DNA of 64,000 bases from JBBRQP01 sp038226175 (GTDB lineage Bacteria; Cyanobacteriota; Cyanobacteriia; Gloeobacterales; Anthocerotibacteraceae), in contig JBBRQP010000007.1 in NCBI GenBank assembly GCA_038226175.1, positions 4,890 through 68,889 on the forward strand, given 5' to 3'. Below are positions 52,014-60,820 of the stretch, piece after piece. Numbering within the stretch: position 1 is the first letter of the stretch; every line of letters begins with the position of its first letter. Below the pieces are notes generated by a model. It was not told the origin of the DNA, did not search any database, and worked only from the letters and a program-made list of their open reading frames with translations. Position numbers and translations under genes: made by a program.

Positions 52014-52715
52014 TTAGGTTGGGGCTGAAGAGACCGGGGCAATACCAGAGCGTTGGACCCCTGATCTGCCATCACGCCGATAGGAATAAAATAGTTCTGG
52101 TGTGTCAAATGTACAATATTCACACATAGCAATGTGTTCAGGATTCACCCCAAGATTTAAGGCTTGTTGGTAATTGATGGCTTTGACATCGAGATGACTT
52201 GCCGCGGTGGTGAGGCCAAGGGTTGCTAAAACTTGTTGGGCGACATCGGCACCAACCGGATAACGCGGCTGACTGATGGCAGGACCAATCGCTATTTTGA
52301 GCGTTGCGAGATTAGCCCCCCGTTCTTGAAGTGCGCGCAGTGTCAACGGTAAAATTTTTTGGGCAGTGCCTCGCCAACCTGCATGAATAGCGGCTACTTG
52401 GGTGTCAGTCGCAACTAATATAGGCACACAATCAGCGCTAGAGACCCAGACCGAAGTTCCCGGAGTATGGGTGATCAGCGCGTCGCCTTCAGTGAGTAGC
52501 TGCTCTGGGGTTTGAATAATTGCGCTATGGATTTGGTGCAACCATAAAGCTCTTGTCCCATCTAAGCCCAAAATTTCTGCACACGCTTCTGGCTGCTGGG
52601 CGCCCAGTCGGGTAAAAAACCCATGGCTCCAGCCTGCTAATAAATCACAGGTTAACCAAGTGGTTTCGGCCTTTATATGAAGTTGCCAATCTGCTGCAAC
52701 TCTTTGTGTCTTCAT
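52014..52715 (-). CDS. pgeF: Laccase-domain protein PgeF/YfiH (peptidoglycan editing factor)
   Basis: A 233-residue protein of the multicopper polyphenol oxidase-like family. Family members edit peptidoglycan precursors (E. coli YfiH) or act on purine nucleosides. Metal-ligand motifs are LHQIHSA, SSADCVPILVA and AAIHAGWRGTAQ. The C-terminal signature is CEYCTFDTPELFYSYRRDG. It runs divergently from cphA. Confidence 0.9.
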   Translation of the reverse strand: MKTQRVAADWQLHIKAETTWLTCDLLAGWSHGFFTRLGAQQPEACAEILGLDGTRALWLHQIHSAIIQTPEQLLTEGDALITHTPGTSVWVSSADCVPILVATDTQVAAIHAGWRGTAQKILPLTLRALQERGANLATLKIAIGPAISQPRYPVGADVAQQVLATLGLTTAASHLDVKAINYQQALNLGVNPEHIAMCEYCTFDTPELFYSYRRDGRSGVQRSGIAPVSSAPT

Positions 52716-52848
52716 GCCTGATGCCGATGCTTCAGTGCAAGTCTAGCGTTTTGCAAGTTACAAAGGATTGTTTTGGGGTCTTAAATAAAAACTACCGATG
52801 TCAAGCCTAGAAATGTTAAGTTTAGCTTGGTATAAATTTTTGTCTGCC

Positions 52849-55491
52849 ATGAAAATCCTCAGCATTCGAGCCTTGCGCGGCCCCAACTTTTGGAGTATCC
52901 GCCGCCACAATTTGATCGTGATGCAACTGGATTTGGAAGAACTTGAAGACCAACCAACTAGTCACTTTCCGCAGTTTGCTGACCAACTCGAACGGCTGAT
53001 GCCCTCGTTGTATAACCACTATTGTTCAGAAAATCATCTCGGTGGCTTTCTCAAACGGCTCAAAGAAGGCATCTGGATGGGTCATGTCATTGAGCATGTC
53101 GCTCTTGAATTACAAAGTTTGGCAGGAATGAATGTCGGCTTTGGGCGGACGCGCTCGACGAAGACTCCGGGGGTCTACAACGTTGTCTTTTCCTATGTCG
53201 AAGAACAAGCAGGACGTTATGCAGCACGAGCTGCAGTGCGGGTTGTCAACACCTTACTAGACGGCGAACCCTATGAGCTAGAGCGTGATATTCAAGATTT
53301 GCGTGAAATCCGTGAGGAAGTGCGTTTTGGACCTTCAACCGGAGCTATTGTCGAAGAAGCACTCTCGCGGGGCATTCCCCATCTACGTCTGAGTGAAGCC
53401 TCACTGGTACAGCTCGGTTATGGCGTCCACCAAAAACGCATTCAGGCCACTACCACCAACAAAACCAGTATTATCGCCACTGAGATTGCTTCTGATAAGA
53501 CCGTTACCAAATCATTGCTCCACGAGATGGGTATTCCGGTACCGCGTGGTCTCAAGGTGCGTCGTCTGGCAGACCTAGCCGATGCCATTACAGATATTGG
53601 CGGCTACCCCGTTGTCATCAAACCTCTTGATGCTAATCACGGCAAAGGCATCACAATCAATATTACCGATGAAGAAACCGCCGAAGCGGCTTATGATGCC
53701 GCCAAAGAATTTTCGCGGGTGGTACTTGTTGAGAGATTTCTCAAGGGCAGTGATTACCGGATCTTAGTGATCAACAACCGCTTGGTGGCTGTAGCCCAAC
53801 GCCTGCCGGCTCATGTCATCGGCGATGGTGTGACCACTATCGAACAGTTGATTGAATATGAGAACAAAAATCCTCGGCGGGGCTTCGGGCACGAAAAAGA
53901 ATTAACAGCAATCACCATTGACGAGATGACCGAGCGCGTATTGGCCAAAAAAGGGCTGACCCTAGAGTCGGTCTTAGCCGCTGGGGAGCTGTGTGAACTG
54001 AAGTCTACGGCTAATCTGAGCACAGGGGGGACGGCGATTGACTGCACCGATATCATCCACCCTGATAATGCCTTCATGGCGGAACGGGCGGCGCGCGTAG
54101 TAGGACTAGATGTCGCTGGGATTGATGTGATTTGTCCAGATATCTCCCAGCCGATTGCCGAAACCGGGGGCGGGATCGTCGAAGTGAACGCAGCTCCTGG
54201 GTTTCGGATGCATCTAGCGCCAAGTCAGGGTATTCCCCGCAATGTAGCTGAGCCGCTGATGGATATGTTATTTCCGCCCGGATCGCAGTATCGCATCCCG
54301 ATTATTGCCGTGACCGGGACGAATGGTAAGACAACCACAACCAGGCTGATTGCGCACATCATCAAAGGCACTGGCACCCGTGTTGGATTTACGACTACCG
54401 ATGGCGTCTATATCCAAAACCAAATGGTCGTGCGCGGTGATATGACCGGACCCTATTCAGCACATCTGGTGCTCAAAGACCCAACGGTCGAATGTGCAGT
54501 TTTTGAGACCGCCCGGGGCGGTATCTTGCGCGAAGGTTTGGGCTTCCCTGAGTGCGATATCGGGATCGTGCTCAATGTGACCTCAGATCATTTGGGTATT
54601 CGCGATATCGAAACCCTCGAAGACCTCGCTAAAGTTAAAGCCGTGGTGGCTGAAGCCGTGCAGGTAAGTGGGTATGCCATTCTCAATGCGGATGATGACC
54701 TGGTAAGCACAATGGCAGCGCATGTCAAAGCCAAAGTTGCCTATTTCACAATGCACGCCGAAAATCCTCTAGTCCGTGATCACCTTGAGGCCGGGGGTAT
54801 TGCAGCGGTTTACGAAGAGGGCTATATCTCGATTTGCAAAGGAAGTTGGACATTGCGCGTTGAGAAAGTGATCAATGTCCCGCTGACGCTCGAAGGTAAA
54901 GCGGCTTTCATGATCCAAAATGTCTTGCCCGCCACCCTAGCTTGCTATCTGCAAGGCATCAAAATGGATGACATCCGCGCCGGATTAAACAGCTTCATTC
55001 CTTCGGTGGGACAAACGCCGGGACGGTTAAATTTCTTTGATGTGGGTGAGTTCCGGGTCTTGATTGACTATGCCCACAATTCGGCTGGATTTACCGCTCT
55101 CGGTCAAGTCATGGAACGGCTCGAAGCTAACCAAAAAGTAGGGATCATTGGTGGCCCGGGTGACCGACGAGACGAGGATTTACACAAGCTCGGCTATCTC
55201 GGAGCCCAGATGTTTACCTCGGTAATCCTCAAAGATGACGATGACCGCAGAGGCCGCGAACCGGGAGCTGTGCCCGAGATTATTGCCCAAGGCTTGGTTA
55301 GTCAAAATCCTGATTTTCCCTATGAAATCATCCTCGAAGAGCAAGAGGCCATTGATTACGCCCTAGCTAAGATGCAAAAAGGCGACTTGTTGGTGATTTT
55401 GCCCGCTGATGTGACGCGAGCAATTAATCAAGTTAATAGTTTCAAGGAAAAAAATAATCTTTACAGTCCCCGTGAACGTCGGATTAAATAA
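52849..55491 (+). CDS. cphA: Cyanophycin synthetase
   Basis: CphA polymerises aspartate and arginine into the nitrogen store cyanophycin. From ATG 52849 (MKILSIRALRGPNFWSIRRH) it has 880 residues. It comprises the N-terminal domain, an ATP-grasp domain in the middle (GGYPVVIKPLDANHGKGITI, VEVNAAPGFRMHL) that adds aspartate, and a C-terminal Mur-ligase domain (VTGTNGKTTTTRLIAHI, LIDYAHNSAGF) that adds arginine. The frame upstream to 52798 is not part of the family. cphB (cyanophycinase) is not adjacent. A GNAT acetyltransferase gene follows 17 bases later. Confidence 0.97.
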   Translation: MKILSIRALRGPNFWSIRRHNLIVMQLDLEELEDQPTSHFPQFADQLERLMPSLYNHYCSENHLGGFLKRLKEGIWMGHVIEHVALELQSLAGMNVGFGRTRSTKTPGVYNVVFSYVEEQAGRYAARAAVRVVNTLLDGEPYELERDIQDLREIREEVRFGPSTGAIVEEALSRGIPHLRLSEASLVQLGYGVHQKRIQATTTNKTSIIATEIASDKTVTKSLLHEMGIPVPRGLKVRRLADLADAITDIGGYPVVIKPLDANHGKGITINITDEETAEAAYDAAKEFSRVVLVERFLKGSDYRILVINNRLVAVAQRLPAHVIGDGVTTIEQLIEYENKNPRRGFGHEKELTAITIDEMTERVLAKKGLTLESVLAAGELCELKSTANLSTGGTAIDCTDIIHPDNAFMAERAARVVGLDVAGIDVICPDISQPIAETGGGIVEVNAAPGFRMHLAPSQGIPRNVAEPLMDMLFPPGSQYRIPIIAVTGTNGKTTTTRLIAHIIKGTGTRVGFTTTDGVYIQNQMVVRGDMTGPYSAHLVLKDPTVECAVFETARGGILREGLGFPECDIGIVLNVTSDHLGIRDIETLEDLAKVKAVVAEAVQVSGYAILNADDDLVSTMAAHVKAKVAYFTMHAENPLVRDHLEAGGIAAVYEEGYISICKGSWTLRVEKVINVPLTLEGKAAFMIQNVLPATLACYLQGIKMDDIRAGLNSFIPSVGQTPGRLNFFDVGEFRVLIDYAHNSAGFTALGQVMERLEANQKVGIIGGPGDRRDEDLHKLGYLGAQMFTSVILKDDDDRRGREPGAVPEIIAQGLVSQNPDFPYEIILEEQEAIDYALAKMQKGDLLVILPADVTRAINQVNSFKEKNNLYSPRERRIK

Positions 55492-55508
55492 GGTGAAGTG
55501 AGGTAGTG

Positions 55509-55949
55509 ATGGGTCAATTTGTGGCGACAAATATTACGGCTGAGGCCGCGGTGCTGCGGCTGAGTACGGATAATGATGAACTGGATCTAGCCCAACTCCA
55601 GAATCTGATGAATCTAGCAGCACCCTGGGCTAATCATCGTCTTATTACGGACTTGGAACGGATGATACAGGCCAGTGAAGCCGTAATCCATCTTTGGGAT
55701 GAAGACTTTTTGGTAGCCTTTGGGCGCGCCACGTCAGATGGTGTCTATCGAGCCGTCTTATGGGATGTAATTGTTCATCCGCGCTATCAGGGTAAAGGCA
55801 TTGGTCGACGCTTGGTGAGTGAACTTCTAGCACAACCATCCCTATGCGATGTTGAAAAGATTTATCTTGTTACGACGCACCAGCAAGGATTTTACGAACG
55901 CCTAGGCTTCACAGAAAATGCCTCCTCAACCATGGTCTTAGTGCGCTAA
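55509..55949 (+). CDS. GNAT family N-acetyltransferase
   Basis: A 146-residue acetyltransferase. The acetyl-CoA loop is YQGKGIGRRLVSELL, preceded by the beta strand LWDVIVHPR and followed by IYLVTTHQQGFYERLGF. The pattern is close to small GNAT proteins shared by cyanobacteria and chloroplasts. GAGG five bases upstream supports ATG 55509. It lies directly behind cphA and may be co-transcribed. The substrate is unknown. Confidence 0.88.
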   Translation: MGQFVATNITAEAAVLRLSTDNDELDLAQLQNLMNLAAPWANHRLITDLERMIQASEAVIHLWDEDFLVAFGRATSDGVYRAVLWDVIVHPRYQGKGIGRRLVSELLAQPSLCDVEKIYLVTTHQQGFYERLGFTENASSTMVLVR

Positions 55950-55950
55950 A

Positions 55951-57888
55951 TCACTTGACGGGACTGCTGACGCCATTACGGACTTCTGGGGGGTACGGTC
56001 GGCCTACTTGGTCGACAGCCCAGTTAAAATCATCCAGACGAAATTCAAGTAGACCCGTTTGCTGAACAGGGCTGTAACTAAAACTAAAGCCATAGGTGCG
56101 TCGATCAATCTGTATCGTAAAGCGGCGGTCAACTTGCTGACCACTACTGAGATCCCAAGAAGCTGTATAGCCAATCCGTAATGGTCCAAAAATCTGCTGG
56201 AGAATACTAGCTGAGGCAAATTGGCTAGTTCTAATGCGGTCAAACAAAAAAGGCGACTGTCCACTAAAAATTGTATTGCCAAAATAGAAACTGACTTGGG
56301 TAAAATCGATGAGGTCACGGGCAAATTGACCCACTGAGGCCGTCACATAAACGCCAGCTTCGAGACTAGCTTGAGAATCCCCGCTGCTATAAGCTGAAAA
56401 AACACCTGTTAATCGCGGATAAATACCCAAATTAGGCGTAATGGGATAGGGCGAATAACGTAAAAATTCTTGGGTTGCTGGAGTAGGATCAGCCTGTAAT
56501 AGCGTAATACCACGGGTGACCGAAGCATAAACTTGAAAGCGCCCAAGGGTGATTTCAGGTGTCGTAGACGGCCCTTGCGCTAAGCCCAAGTCCCCCCGGT
56601 CTGAGGGTGCTTGAAATAAACTCACGGAAGTTGCAATATTCAAATTAGTCCCAGGATCAATCGCAAAAAGCCTGGAATTAAGCGAGGCTTCCCAGCGTTG
56701 ACTAATCGGTTGTATCCCAAAAATCCCGTTGAAGACCCGCTCACGGTAGGCATAACTCACCGTAAGACTAGCATCTTCAAAGGTATACTTTTGTTCAGCG
56801 CGGAGGCGGATCCGCCGCCCCAGGTCTTCAAAACTTAAACCATTCCAATCTGCAAAAAAGCTGGTGCGCTGGGGACGACCCGGTGCGGTTTGATATTGCA
56901 ATCCCAAACCAAAATTTTCACCCGCACTACCCGTATCCGGGGCTTGAGCTTGGGTCGCTAAGTTATTAAAAGAATAGCCCGCAGGAGCAGTATTACCATT
57001 AAAAATACGTTGTAGAAAAAAGCGTGGCAGTATCCGAAAGGCTGCTTTATCGGGCAGCCGCCAGCGAAAATTTTGTTGATAGTATAGACCACCGCGATCT
57101 AATGAATCATAGCCAATAACCCAAGGGGTCTCATCTTCATCATCCCCAATAACCCGGGTCAGACCCGGTGCAGGTAAATTGATAGCTTGATCTAGCTGAA
57201 GTGTATTAGCAGTGGTTTCGAGCAGTGTTGTGCCATCGGCTTGGGTTGTAGCTACGGCTTTTTGGGAAAGTAATTCAACTTCAGGCGGGTCGAAAGGGTC
57301 GTTGGTGATACGAACATTTTCTCCAGTCCAGCCTTGCGCATTAAAGGAAATCGTATCGGCCCGAAAGCGTAAAATCTTTCCTTTTTGTGACCCACCATAG
57401 CCAATAGGCTGGTCAAGTAGGGCGGCTGTATCAGGTAGAGGACGATCCCGCTGAGGTGGCTTAGTGTTAATCAGGCCACTGGCTTTATACAGTACGCCTT
57501 CATTGAGCGCAAAGTTGTACTCGACTCGTTCACCATTGATTTGTTGGATACCACGAATAAGTTTGATATTACCGGTCGCAATAGCAATGCGCGTCTTGAG
57601 ATCAACTTGTAATTGGTCTGCAAACAAGACAGAATTACGAAAATCCATGCGTACATGACCACTAGCATTAAATTTATCTTGCTCAGGAGCATAGTCCTGA
57701 GCATCAGCACTCAGGTTAATTTTTTCGCCTGCTTGCGAACCGTCTGCGGGTAAAGAAAGTTGATTTGCTGGTTGTGCAGCTAACGGATCATTGAGTCCTG
57801 CTGCAAAAAGAATCTCATTTTTGAGTTCACTAGCTGTAAACGGACGAATCTCTGCGGGTGGCGGAGCGGGTGGCAAGGTCAGGGGCAT
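55951..57888 (-). CDS. DUF3769 family LptD/OstA-like outer-membrane protein
   Basis: A 645-residue protein. The N-terminal third is an LptA/OstA-like beta-jellyroll (INLSADAQDYAPEQDKFNAS, GNIKLIRGIQQINGERVEYN). The C-terminal part is the DUF3769 barrel with alternating strands (YTFEDASLTVSYAYRERVFN, YGFSFSYSPVQQTGLLEFRL). It is the likely cyanobacterial LPS-assembly protein of the outer membrane. It begins MPLTLPPAPPP with no recognisable signal peptide. An in-frame stop lies two codons upstream, so the start is fixed. Other family members, as I recall them, start similarly. psbI lies 24 bases upstream. Confidence 0.85.
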   Translation of the reverse strand: MPLTLPPAPPPAEIRPFTASELKNEILFAAGLNDPLAAQPANQLSLPADGSQAGEKINLSADAQDYAPEQDKFNASGHVRMDFRNSVLFADQLQVDLKTRIAIATGNIKLIRGIQQINGERVEYNFALNEGVLYKASGLINTKPPQRDRPLPDTAALLDQPIGYGGSQKGKILRFRADTISFNAQGWTGENVRITNDPFDPPEVELLSQKAVATTQADGTTLLETTANTLQLDQAINLPAPGLTRVIGDDEDETPWVIGYDSLDRGGLYYQQNFRWRLPDKAAFRILPRFFLQRIFNGNTAPAGYSFNNLATQAQAPDTGSAGENFGLGLQYQTAPGRPQRTSFFADWNGLSFEDLGRRIRLRAEQKYTFEDASLTVSYAYRERVFNGIFGIQPISQRWEASLNSRLFAIDPGTNLNIATSVSLFQAPSDRGDLGLAQGPSTTPEITLGRFQVYASVTRGITLLQADPTPATQEFLRYSPYPITPNLGIYPRLTGVFSAYSSGDSQASLEAGVYVTASVGQFARDLIDFTQVSFYFGNTIFSGQSPFLFDRIRTSQFASASILQQIFGPLRIGYTASWDLSSGQQVDRRFTIQIDRRTYGFSFSYSPVQQTGLLEFRLDDFNWAVDQVGRPYPPEVRNGVSSPVK

Positions 57889-57912
57889 GACAAATTAACG
57901 AATGGGACGAGT

Positions 57913-58023
57913 TTACTTTGTGTTATTAGGGTTACGCGATGCGTCGTTGGAAAGAAACCCAAACACAAACAAACTCAAGAAAAACAGGACAATCGCTCCG
58001 ACAATCCACTTGACAACTTCCAT
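57913..58023 (-). CDS. psbI: Photosystem II reaction centre protein I
   Basis: A 36-residue single-helix subunit of photosystem II next to D1. The sequence FFLSLFVFGFLSNDASRNP carries the PsbI hallmark FGFLSNDxxRNP. The N-terminus is MEVVKWIVGAIVL. ATG 58023 is the natural start. A longer frame upstream to 58095 adds an unrelated leader. It is followed by the LptD-like gene. Confidence 0.95.
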   Translation of the reverse strand: MEVVKWIVGAIVLFFLSLFVFGFLSNDASRNPNNTK

Positions 58024-58112
58024 GGGACAAGTTCCTAGCTGCGCTATCCTATAACTGTAATGTGCCAGTTGACCAATGACAACCGCTTCCCTCAAAAAAT
58101 TTGAGTAGTCTC

Positions 58113-58562
58113 ATGTCAGCACCCCTGCCCCTGATCGCGCCCAACACCCTAACCGGGGTTCATCATATTGCGCTTAATGTTCGCGATATGGCAGCCTCAC
58201 GGCATTTCTACGGGCAGATTCTGGGCTTGCAAGAATTAAGCGGTGACCAAGTTCCCGCGACCTTAGTCCACCTCGTAGCAGCCGGTAAAGTCACTAACTT
58301 TATGACCCCTGATGGGCTGATTTTGGATTTATTTTGGGAACCTGAGCTGCCGCCGCCGGATCTTGACCCCAAACGGGCTTTTACGCGCCTCAGTCATCTA
58401 GCTTTTGATATCGCCCCGGCCTATTTTGAGCAAGCTGTTGCAGTTGTGCGCCAACAGACGATTGTCATTGATCACGGCCCGGTCACGCGACCCACAGGCC
58501 GGGGAATTTATTTTTATGACCCTGATGGACTGATGATTGAGATCCGGTGTAATCCGGGCTAG
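58113..58562 (+). CDS. VOC (glyoxalase/bleomycin-resistance) superfamily protein
   Basis: A 149-residue metal-dependent VOC-fold protein. Two beta-alpha-beta-beta-beta modules are visible: GVHHIALNVRDMAASRHFYG (metal His and substrate side) and LSHLAFDIAPAYFEQAVAV, ending GRGIYFYDPDGLMIEIR with the metal Glu. ATG 58113 is preferred to the TTG at 58101. The substrate is not known. It is divergent from psbI. Confidence 0.88.
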   Translation: MSAPLPLIAPNTLTGVHHIALNVRDMAASRHFYGQILGLQELSGDQVPATLVHLVAAGKVTNFMTPDGLILDLFWEPELPPPDLDPKRAFTRLSHLAFDIAPAYFEQAVAVVRQQTIVIDHGPVTRPTGRGIYFYDPDGLMIEIRCNPG

Positions 58563-58646
58563 CGTTTGTGCCTGACTCTGTGCAGGAGGAGGGGAGCAGT
58601 TGTGGTACTTTAGAGTGTAAAGAAAGTGTTGGAATGAGGTATCGCC

Positions 58647-60101
58647 ATGACGACCACGACGGCTCAGAATATTGGTTATGTGACCCAAGTCATCGGCGCG
58701 GTCGTTGACATCGAATTTCCTGATGGCAAATTGCCAGCTATTTATAATGCTCTAAAACTCGAATCAGAATCAGAATCCGCTATCAAAGTTCGCATTACCT
58801 GCGAAGTACAGCAGCTTTTGGGGGATAACCGAGTGCGTACCGTTGCGATGAGCAGCACCGACGGTTTGATCCGGGGTACCAAAGTAATTGATACAGGCGC
58901 ACCGATTCAAGTTCCTGTGGGTACAGCGACCTTGGGTCGGATTTTTAATGTTTTGGGCGAGCCGGTAGATGAAGGCGAACCTGTAACTGCTCAGGCGTAT
59001 TTGCCGATTCACCGTGCAGCTCCACTGTTTACGGAATTACAAACCAGTCCTGCCATCCTCGAAACCGGCATCAAAGTTATTGACCTGCTAGCGCCTTTTC
59101 GCAAGGGTGGAAAAATTGGTCTGTTTGGTGGTGCAGGGGTAGGTAAAACCGTACTTATCCAAGAATTAATCAATAATATTGCCCAAGAACACTCTGGTCT
59201 ATCGGTTTTTGGTGGCGTAGGTGAGCGCACCCGTGAAGGCAATGACCTTTATAACGAATTTATGGAATCTGGCGTAATTGATGAAAAGAACATCACCAAT
59301 TCTAAAGTGGCCTTAGTCTATGGACAAATGAACGAGCCGCCCGGAGCCCGTATGCGCGTCGGTCTGACAGCATTGACGATGGCGGAATATTTCCGGGATG
59401 TCAACAAACAGGATGTATTACTCTTCATTGATAATATTTTCCGTTTCGTTCAAGCTGGTTCTGAAGTTTCTGCACTCCTCGGCCGGATGCCCTCAGCAGT
59501 AGGCTATCAGCCTACTCTTGGGACGGACATGGGTGATTTGCAAGAGCGGATTACCTCGACCCTTGAAGGCTCGATTACTTCGGTGCAAGCCGTTTATGTG
59601 CCCGCTGATGACTTGACTGATCCTGCACCCGCCACAACCTTTGCTCACCTCGACTCAACTACGGTACTGTCACGTTCTTTAGCGTCTTTGGGGATCTACC
59701 CAGCTGTTGACCCTTTGGGTTCGACCTCGACGATGCTGCAACGCGATATTGTCGGTGATGAGCACTACGACACCGCCCGTGCTGTCCAGTCCACCTTGCA
59801 ACGCTACAAAGAATTGCAAGACATCATCGCCATTCTAGGTCTTGATGAACTCTCACCCGAAGACCGTCAGGTGGTAGGCCGCGCGCGCCGTTTGCAGAAG
59901 TTTTTATCCCAACCGTTCTTCGTTGCCAAAATCTTCACCGGCGCCGACGGACGTTATGTGACAATGGATAAAACCATTAGCAGCTTTAAACGGATTCTCT
60001 CGGGCGAACTCGATGATTTGCCCGAACAAGCTTTCTACTTAGTGGGTGATGTCGAAGAAGTCATCGAAAAAGCCGCCAAGATCAAAGCTGAAACCAAATA
60101 A
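58647..60101 (+). CDS. atpB: ATP synthase F1 beta subunit
   Basis: The catalytic subunit of the thylakoid/plasma-membrane F-ATPase (atpB in cyanobacterial naming, atpD elsewhere). It has 484 residues with the P-loop GGAGVGKTVLIQEL, ERTREGNDLY, the Walker B LLFIDNIFRF and the DELSEED-type region DELSPED. GAGG seven bases upstream supports the ATG. The epsilon subunit gene atpE, which usually follows atpB, is not here: a terminator comes 15 bases after the stop. Confidence 0.98.
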   Translation: MTTTTAQNIGYVTQVIGAVVDIEFPDGKLPAIYNALKLESESESAIKVRITCEVQQLLGDNRVRTVAMSSTDGLIRGTKVIDTGAPIQVPVGTATLGRIFNVLGEPVDEGEPVTAQAYLPIHRAAPLFTELQTSPAILETGIKVIDLLAPFRKGGKIGLFGGAGVGKTVLIQELINNIAQEHSGLSVFGGVGERTREGNDLYNEFMESGVIDEKNITNSKVALVYGQMNEPPGARMRVGLTALTMAEYFRDVNKQDVLLFIDNIFRFVQAGSEVSALLGRMPSAVGYQPTLGTDMGDLQERITSTLEGSITSVQAVYVPADDLTDPAPATTFAHLDSTTVLSRSLASLGIYPAVDPLGSTSTMLQRDIVGDEHYDTARAVQSTLQRYKELQDIIAILGLDELSPEDRQVVGRARRLQKFLSQPFFVAKIFTGADGRYVTMDKTISSFKRILSGELDDLPEQAFYLVGDVEEVIEKAAKIKAETK

Positions 60102-60115
60102 AATCTCTTGAGAAT

Positions 60116-60158
60116 AAAAAGGGTAGAGATGCGCAATAACGCGTTTCTGCCCTTTTTT
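60116..60158 (+). terminator. Rho-independent terminator of atpB
   Basis: An imperfect long stem (AAAAAGGGTAGAGATGCGC against GCGTTTCTGCCCTTTTTT) with a final T-run directly follows atpB. It shows that atpB is the end of its transcript. Confidence 0.85.
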
Positions 60159-60196
60159 AATTTGGAATAAAATCCCCTAAATTAATGAGGCTGGCT

Positions 60197-60820
60197 ATGC
60201 TTAAAGACCCCCTCCTAAAACAATGGATGAGTGCAGTAGCATTAACTAGTTATCGACACCTAGCCCAAAAATCTGGGGTTAGCTTAGGTGTGGTTAAACG
60301 CCTGCGACTAGGTCAAGCTGATCACATTACCCCCTTTAATCTTCAAGCTCTAGCCCAATGTTTACAGCATTCTCCCCTTGAATTGCTTCAAGTATTTGGC
60401 TCCTTAGCCTGGGGTAACATAACGCTCCAACAAGAATATAAACGACTGCAACAACAGTTGGAGATACAACCGCAATATCTCATGCAGCAATTCCAACAAC
60501 AGACCTTTCAACAGTTAGAAACTTTACTCACGCAGTACCCAACAGCCTACTATATTGCTCAACAAGCACCGCATTGGAGCGCGCGTAATCTTACGGCACT
60601 TTTTTTGCCCCTCACTCAGCTTTTGCAGCAGTGGCAGATAGAGCCAATTGGGATGATTGGTGAGCAGGTCAGCTTTGATCCACAGCTCCATGAGAGCACC
60701 GAAGCGATCGCCTTGAGTGAGAGTGTGTACGTGCGGTTCGTGGGCTATCAGACACCAGAACGAATACTAAAACGCGCTAAAGTTAGCCAAATTGCCCTGC
60801 GCTTACCACCATTGACTTAA
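60197..60820 (+). CDS. HTH-coiled coil-GrpE-like protein
   Basis: A 207-residue protein with three parts. Residues 5-65 look like a Cro/C1-type helix-turn-helix (SYRHLAQKSGVSLGVVKRLR). Residues 75-110 are Gln-rich coiled coil (QEYKRLQQQLEIQPQYLMQQ). The last 60 residues resemble the GrpE beta head (IGEQVSFDPQLHES, VYVRFVGYQTPERILKRAKV). I recall cyanobacterial proteins of this kind annotated as GrpE-like. It may link Hsp70 nucleotide exchange with DNA or protein binding, which is inference. GAGG six bases upstream favours ATG 60197 over ATG 60185. Its stop overlaps that of ppx. Confidence 0.75.
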   Translation: MLKDPLLKQWMSAVALTSYRHLAQKSGVSLGVVKRLRLGQADHITPFNLQALAQCLQHSPLELLQVFGSLAWGNITLQQEYKRLQQQLEIQPQYLMQQFQQQTFQQLETLLTQYPTAYYIAQQAPHWSARNLTALFLPLTQLLQQWQIEPIGMIGEQVSFDPQLHESTEAIALSESVYVRFVGYQTPERILKRAKVSQIALRLPPLT

